Of a stretch of DNA of 64,000 bases, positions 62,678 through 64,000 are shown in pieces. Positions within the stretch are counted from its first letter, which is position 1. Every line of letters starts with the position of its first letter. Source of the stretch: Prevotella sp. (lineage in GTDB: Bacteria; Bacteroidota; Bacteroidia; Bacteroidales; Bacteroidaceae); the NCBI GenBank assembly GCA_017449675.1, contig JAFTFG010000008.1, positions 1 through 64,000 of the forward strand, written 5' to 3'. The notes below the pieces were generated by a model. That model was not told where the DNA came from. It made no database searches and saw nothing but the letters and a program-made list of their open reading frames with translations. A program made the translations under genes and the position numbers.

Positions 62678-63637
62678 TCATCCCTTATACCTCTTCAACT
62701 CAATCGAGTTGATAATATTCTGCCATAGCACATAACACCCGGCCCCAATTGAAGCCACAGGGTGCAGATACATATACGCTACCCAGATACTCAGTGCCGT
62801 ATTCTTCTGGAAGAGCGCCTGACCACTATTGATCTCCTCTCCCAGCCAATGACCCGTCAACCGTCCGATACCGAACTGTACCCAACAGAGCAGGAAACTG
62901 GCCATGGCTATCCATAACAGCAAATCAGGGGTGGCCTCGCTATGCATGATATTCTTGACCGTGATACCCGTCGTGATGGATAAGGAGATCGCCCAACAAT
63001 AGAAACTCAGGTTCGGCATAGCGGCGATACGTCGGCACAGTCCCTTCACATGATGCTGCATAATCCACCCCAATACCAAGGGGAGGAGGAGTACATACGA
63101 CACCTTCTCCAGGATAATCAGCGAGGCCTCCACAAACCCTACGCCTGCCGCAGGCTCCAGCATGGGGAATACGAGGGGTATCAGGAGTGATGACACCAGT
63201 GACGAAATCAGTACATACGTCGTCATAGTAGAGATATTACCTCCTAGTTTTCCCACCACCACCGGTGATGCCGAGGCCGCAGGCCCGATGATACACGTCA
63301 GTAGTGACTCCCACAGCAGTTTCTGGTTATTGGTCATCGGATCCTGACTGTCTGTCACATGGAAGATGATAGCGATATTTACGGCTATCAACAGCAGTTG
63401 CGCCACCAGGATACCCAGATGCCACCGATGTGGTCTCATCTGATGGAAGTCCACCTTACAGAATGTCACGAAGAGGGTCAGGAAGACGAACAACGGGAAT
63501 ATCACATCGAATACAGGACTCAACCTGTCTCCTGCCTCATCCAGTTGCGGCACGTAGTAGAAGGTCAGATAACACACCGTTCCCGTAGCGATAGCCACAG
63601 GTAGTGTCCAGTCCTTTAAGAAACGTATCAGGCGCAT
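62678..63637 (-). CDS. Bile acid:sodium symporter family transporter
   Basis: A 319-residue inner-membrane protein with about ten hydrophobic segments, of the SBF/BASS family. Visible family features are QMRPH near the first helices, the GPAASASPVVVGKLGG stretch and the LVLGWIMQHHV helix. Bacterial members carry organic anions with Na+; the substrate here is unknown. Start at 63637 (MRLIRFLKDW) is preferred to an in-frame TTG at 63676 because the -7 box lies between them. Confidence 0.8.
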   Translation of the reverse strand: MRLIRFLKDWTLPVAIATGTVCYLTFYYVPQLDEAGDRLSPVFDVIFPLFVFLTLFVTFCKVDFHQMRPHRWHLGILVAQLLLIAVNIAIIFHVTDSQDPMTNNQKLLWESLLTCIIGPAASASPVVVGKLGGNISTMTTYVLISSLVSSLLIPLVFPMLEPAAGVGFVEASLIILEKVSYVLLLPLVLGWIMQHHVKGLCRRIAAMPNLSFYCWAISLSITTGITVKNIMHSEATPDLLLWIAMASFLLCWVQFGIGRLTGHWLGEEINSGQALFQKNTALSIWVAYMYLHPVASIGAGCYVLWQNIINSIELKRYKG

Positions 63638-63655
63638 AAAATTGAAATTCTGGTG

Positions 63656-63663
63656 CAAAGTTA
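63656..63663 (-). promoter_or_regulatory. -7 box of the symporter/HAD operon
   Basis: Minus strand TAACTTTG, 18 nt before the ATG at 63637. Confidence 0.55.
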
Positions 63664-63685
63664 CGGATTTTTTCAAACTTTTTAT

Positions 63686-63693
63686 TACCTTTG
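63686..63693 (+). promoter_or_regulatory. -7 box of the ComM/YifB gene
   Basis: TACCTTTG, 35 nt before the ATG at 63729, divergent from the symporter box. Confidence 0.55.
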
Positions 63694-63728
63694 CAGCATA
63701 TAATTGTCACATCAATTATTCATTTGAT

Positions 63729-64000
63729 ATGTTGGTAAATACTTTTTGCGCTGCGGTCAACGGACTGGATGTCAATGTTGTCAAGGTAGAAGTGAGCATG
63801 ACACGGGGTGTACAGTTTCACCTGACAGGGTTGGCGGATACTGCTGTTAGGGAAAGCCATGACCGTATCAAGGCCGCCTTACAGAATAATGGGTATAAGA
63901 TACCCGTTATGGATATCACCATCAACCTGTCGCCTGCTGATTTGAAAAAGGAAGGCAGTAGTTATGACCTTCCTTTGGCTATCGGATTATTGGCGGCAAA
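63729..64000 (+). CDS. ComM/YifB-family Mg chelatase-like AAA protein (5' part, cut by window end)
   Basis: The first 90 codons of a gene running past the window. The product starts MLVNTFCAAVNGLDVNVV, then HLTGLADTAVRESHDRIKAAL, NGYKIP, ITINLSPADLKKEG and SSYDLPLAIGLLAA. This is the N-terminal S5-fold ChlI-type domain of the YifB/ComM family, helicases linked to DNA branch migration in transformation. The ATPase domain lies outside the window. Confidence 0.9.
   Translation, partial: MLVNTFCAAVNGLDVNVVKVEVSMTRGVQFHLTGLADTAVRESHDRIKAALQNNGYKIPVMDITINLSPADLKKEGSSYDLPLAIGLLAA

Overview
The window is from a member of Bacteroidota, most likely Bacteroidales of the Prevotella type. Nearly every clear transcription start carries the Bacteroides -7 box TAnnTTTG, often with a TTG about 19-20 nt upstream. 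Other pointers are an Oar-like TonB receptor, a BspA-type LRR_5 giant, type IX secretion (T9SS) tails ending in the style of GVYI..GKKVLIK, C10 (streptopain-like) proteolysis, GH3-family and DUF3108 proteins, and few Shine-Dalgarno sequences. I cannot name the species. Most of the DNA is ordinary chromosome; no phage, IS element or CRISPR array was seen.

Layout: (1) 1-8.7 kb: TonB receptor and Na/Pi symporter on the minus strand, then a nucleoside-kinase-like protein, a YARHG protein and a lipoprotein. (2) 8.7-14.5 kb: central metabolism, with 2-oxoacid:ferredoxin oxidoreductase (korA, korB), upp and pckA, then a tiny isolated transcription unit for a 31-residue membrane peptide. (3) 14.6-21.4 kb: an envelope operon of beta-propeller lipoprotein, DUF6089 protein, uppS, bamA and two Skp/OmpH chaperones. 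(4) 21.4-39.7 kb, all minus strand: the most unusual region. It has a subtilisin-like S8 protease, a scaffoldin-like protein with three cohesin-like domains, a 2683-residue BspA-like LRR protein and a small cohesin-dockerin protein in one tight operon, followed by a separately transcribed C10 cysteine protease. All five proteins carry a type-I-like dockerin with duplicated calcium loops, and four also carry cohesin-like domains. I read this as a candidate cell-surface, cellulosome-like assembly built around proteases rather than glycosidases. The S8 gene is split by a frameshift at a run of nine C, a strong candidate for phase variation (C8 would be ON) if it is not an assembly error.

(5) 39.8-47.3 kb: minus-strand operon GH3-family enzyme, Ig-like lipoprotein, DUF3108 protein, Dna2-like nuclease-helicase. 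(6) 47.4-51.5 kb: plus-strand cluster of SGNH protein, MBOAT acyltransferase, lytic-transglycosylase-like protein and SGNH esterase, resembling a peptidoglycan O-acetylation set. (7) 51.5-54.8 kb: two paralogous esterases flanking a PQQ-type propeller lipoprotein. (8) 54.9-58.7 kb: AsmA-like protein, a GHMP sugar kinase with a galacturonokinase-like motif, and a sugar nucleotidyltransferase. The AsmA gene and the divergent esterase both look leaderless. (9) 58.7-64 kb: pyrE, SRPBCC protein, argH, a four-cysteine lipoprotein, tRNA-Leu(UAA), a HAD phosphatase, a bile-acid-type symporter and the start of a ComM/YifB gene cut by the window end.

A cross-cutting oddity is that several signal peptides here are encoded by short tandem repeats (7, 8 or 21 nt), and related low-complexity or palindromic repeats sit in intergenic spacers.
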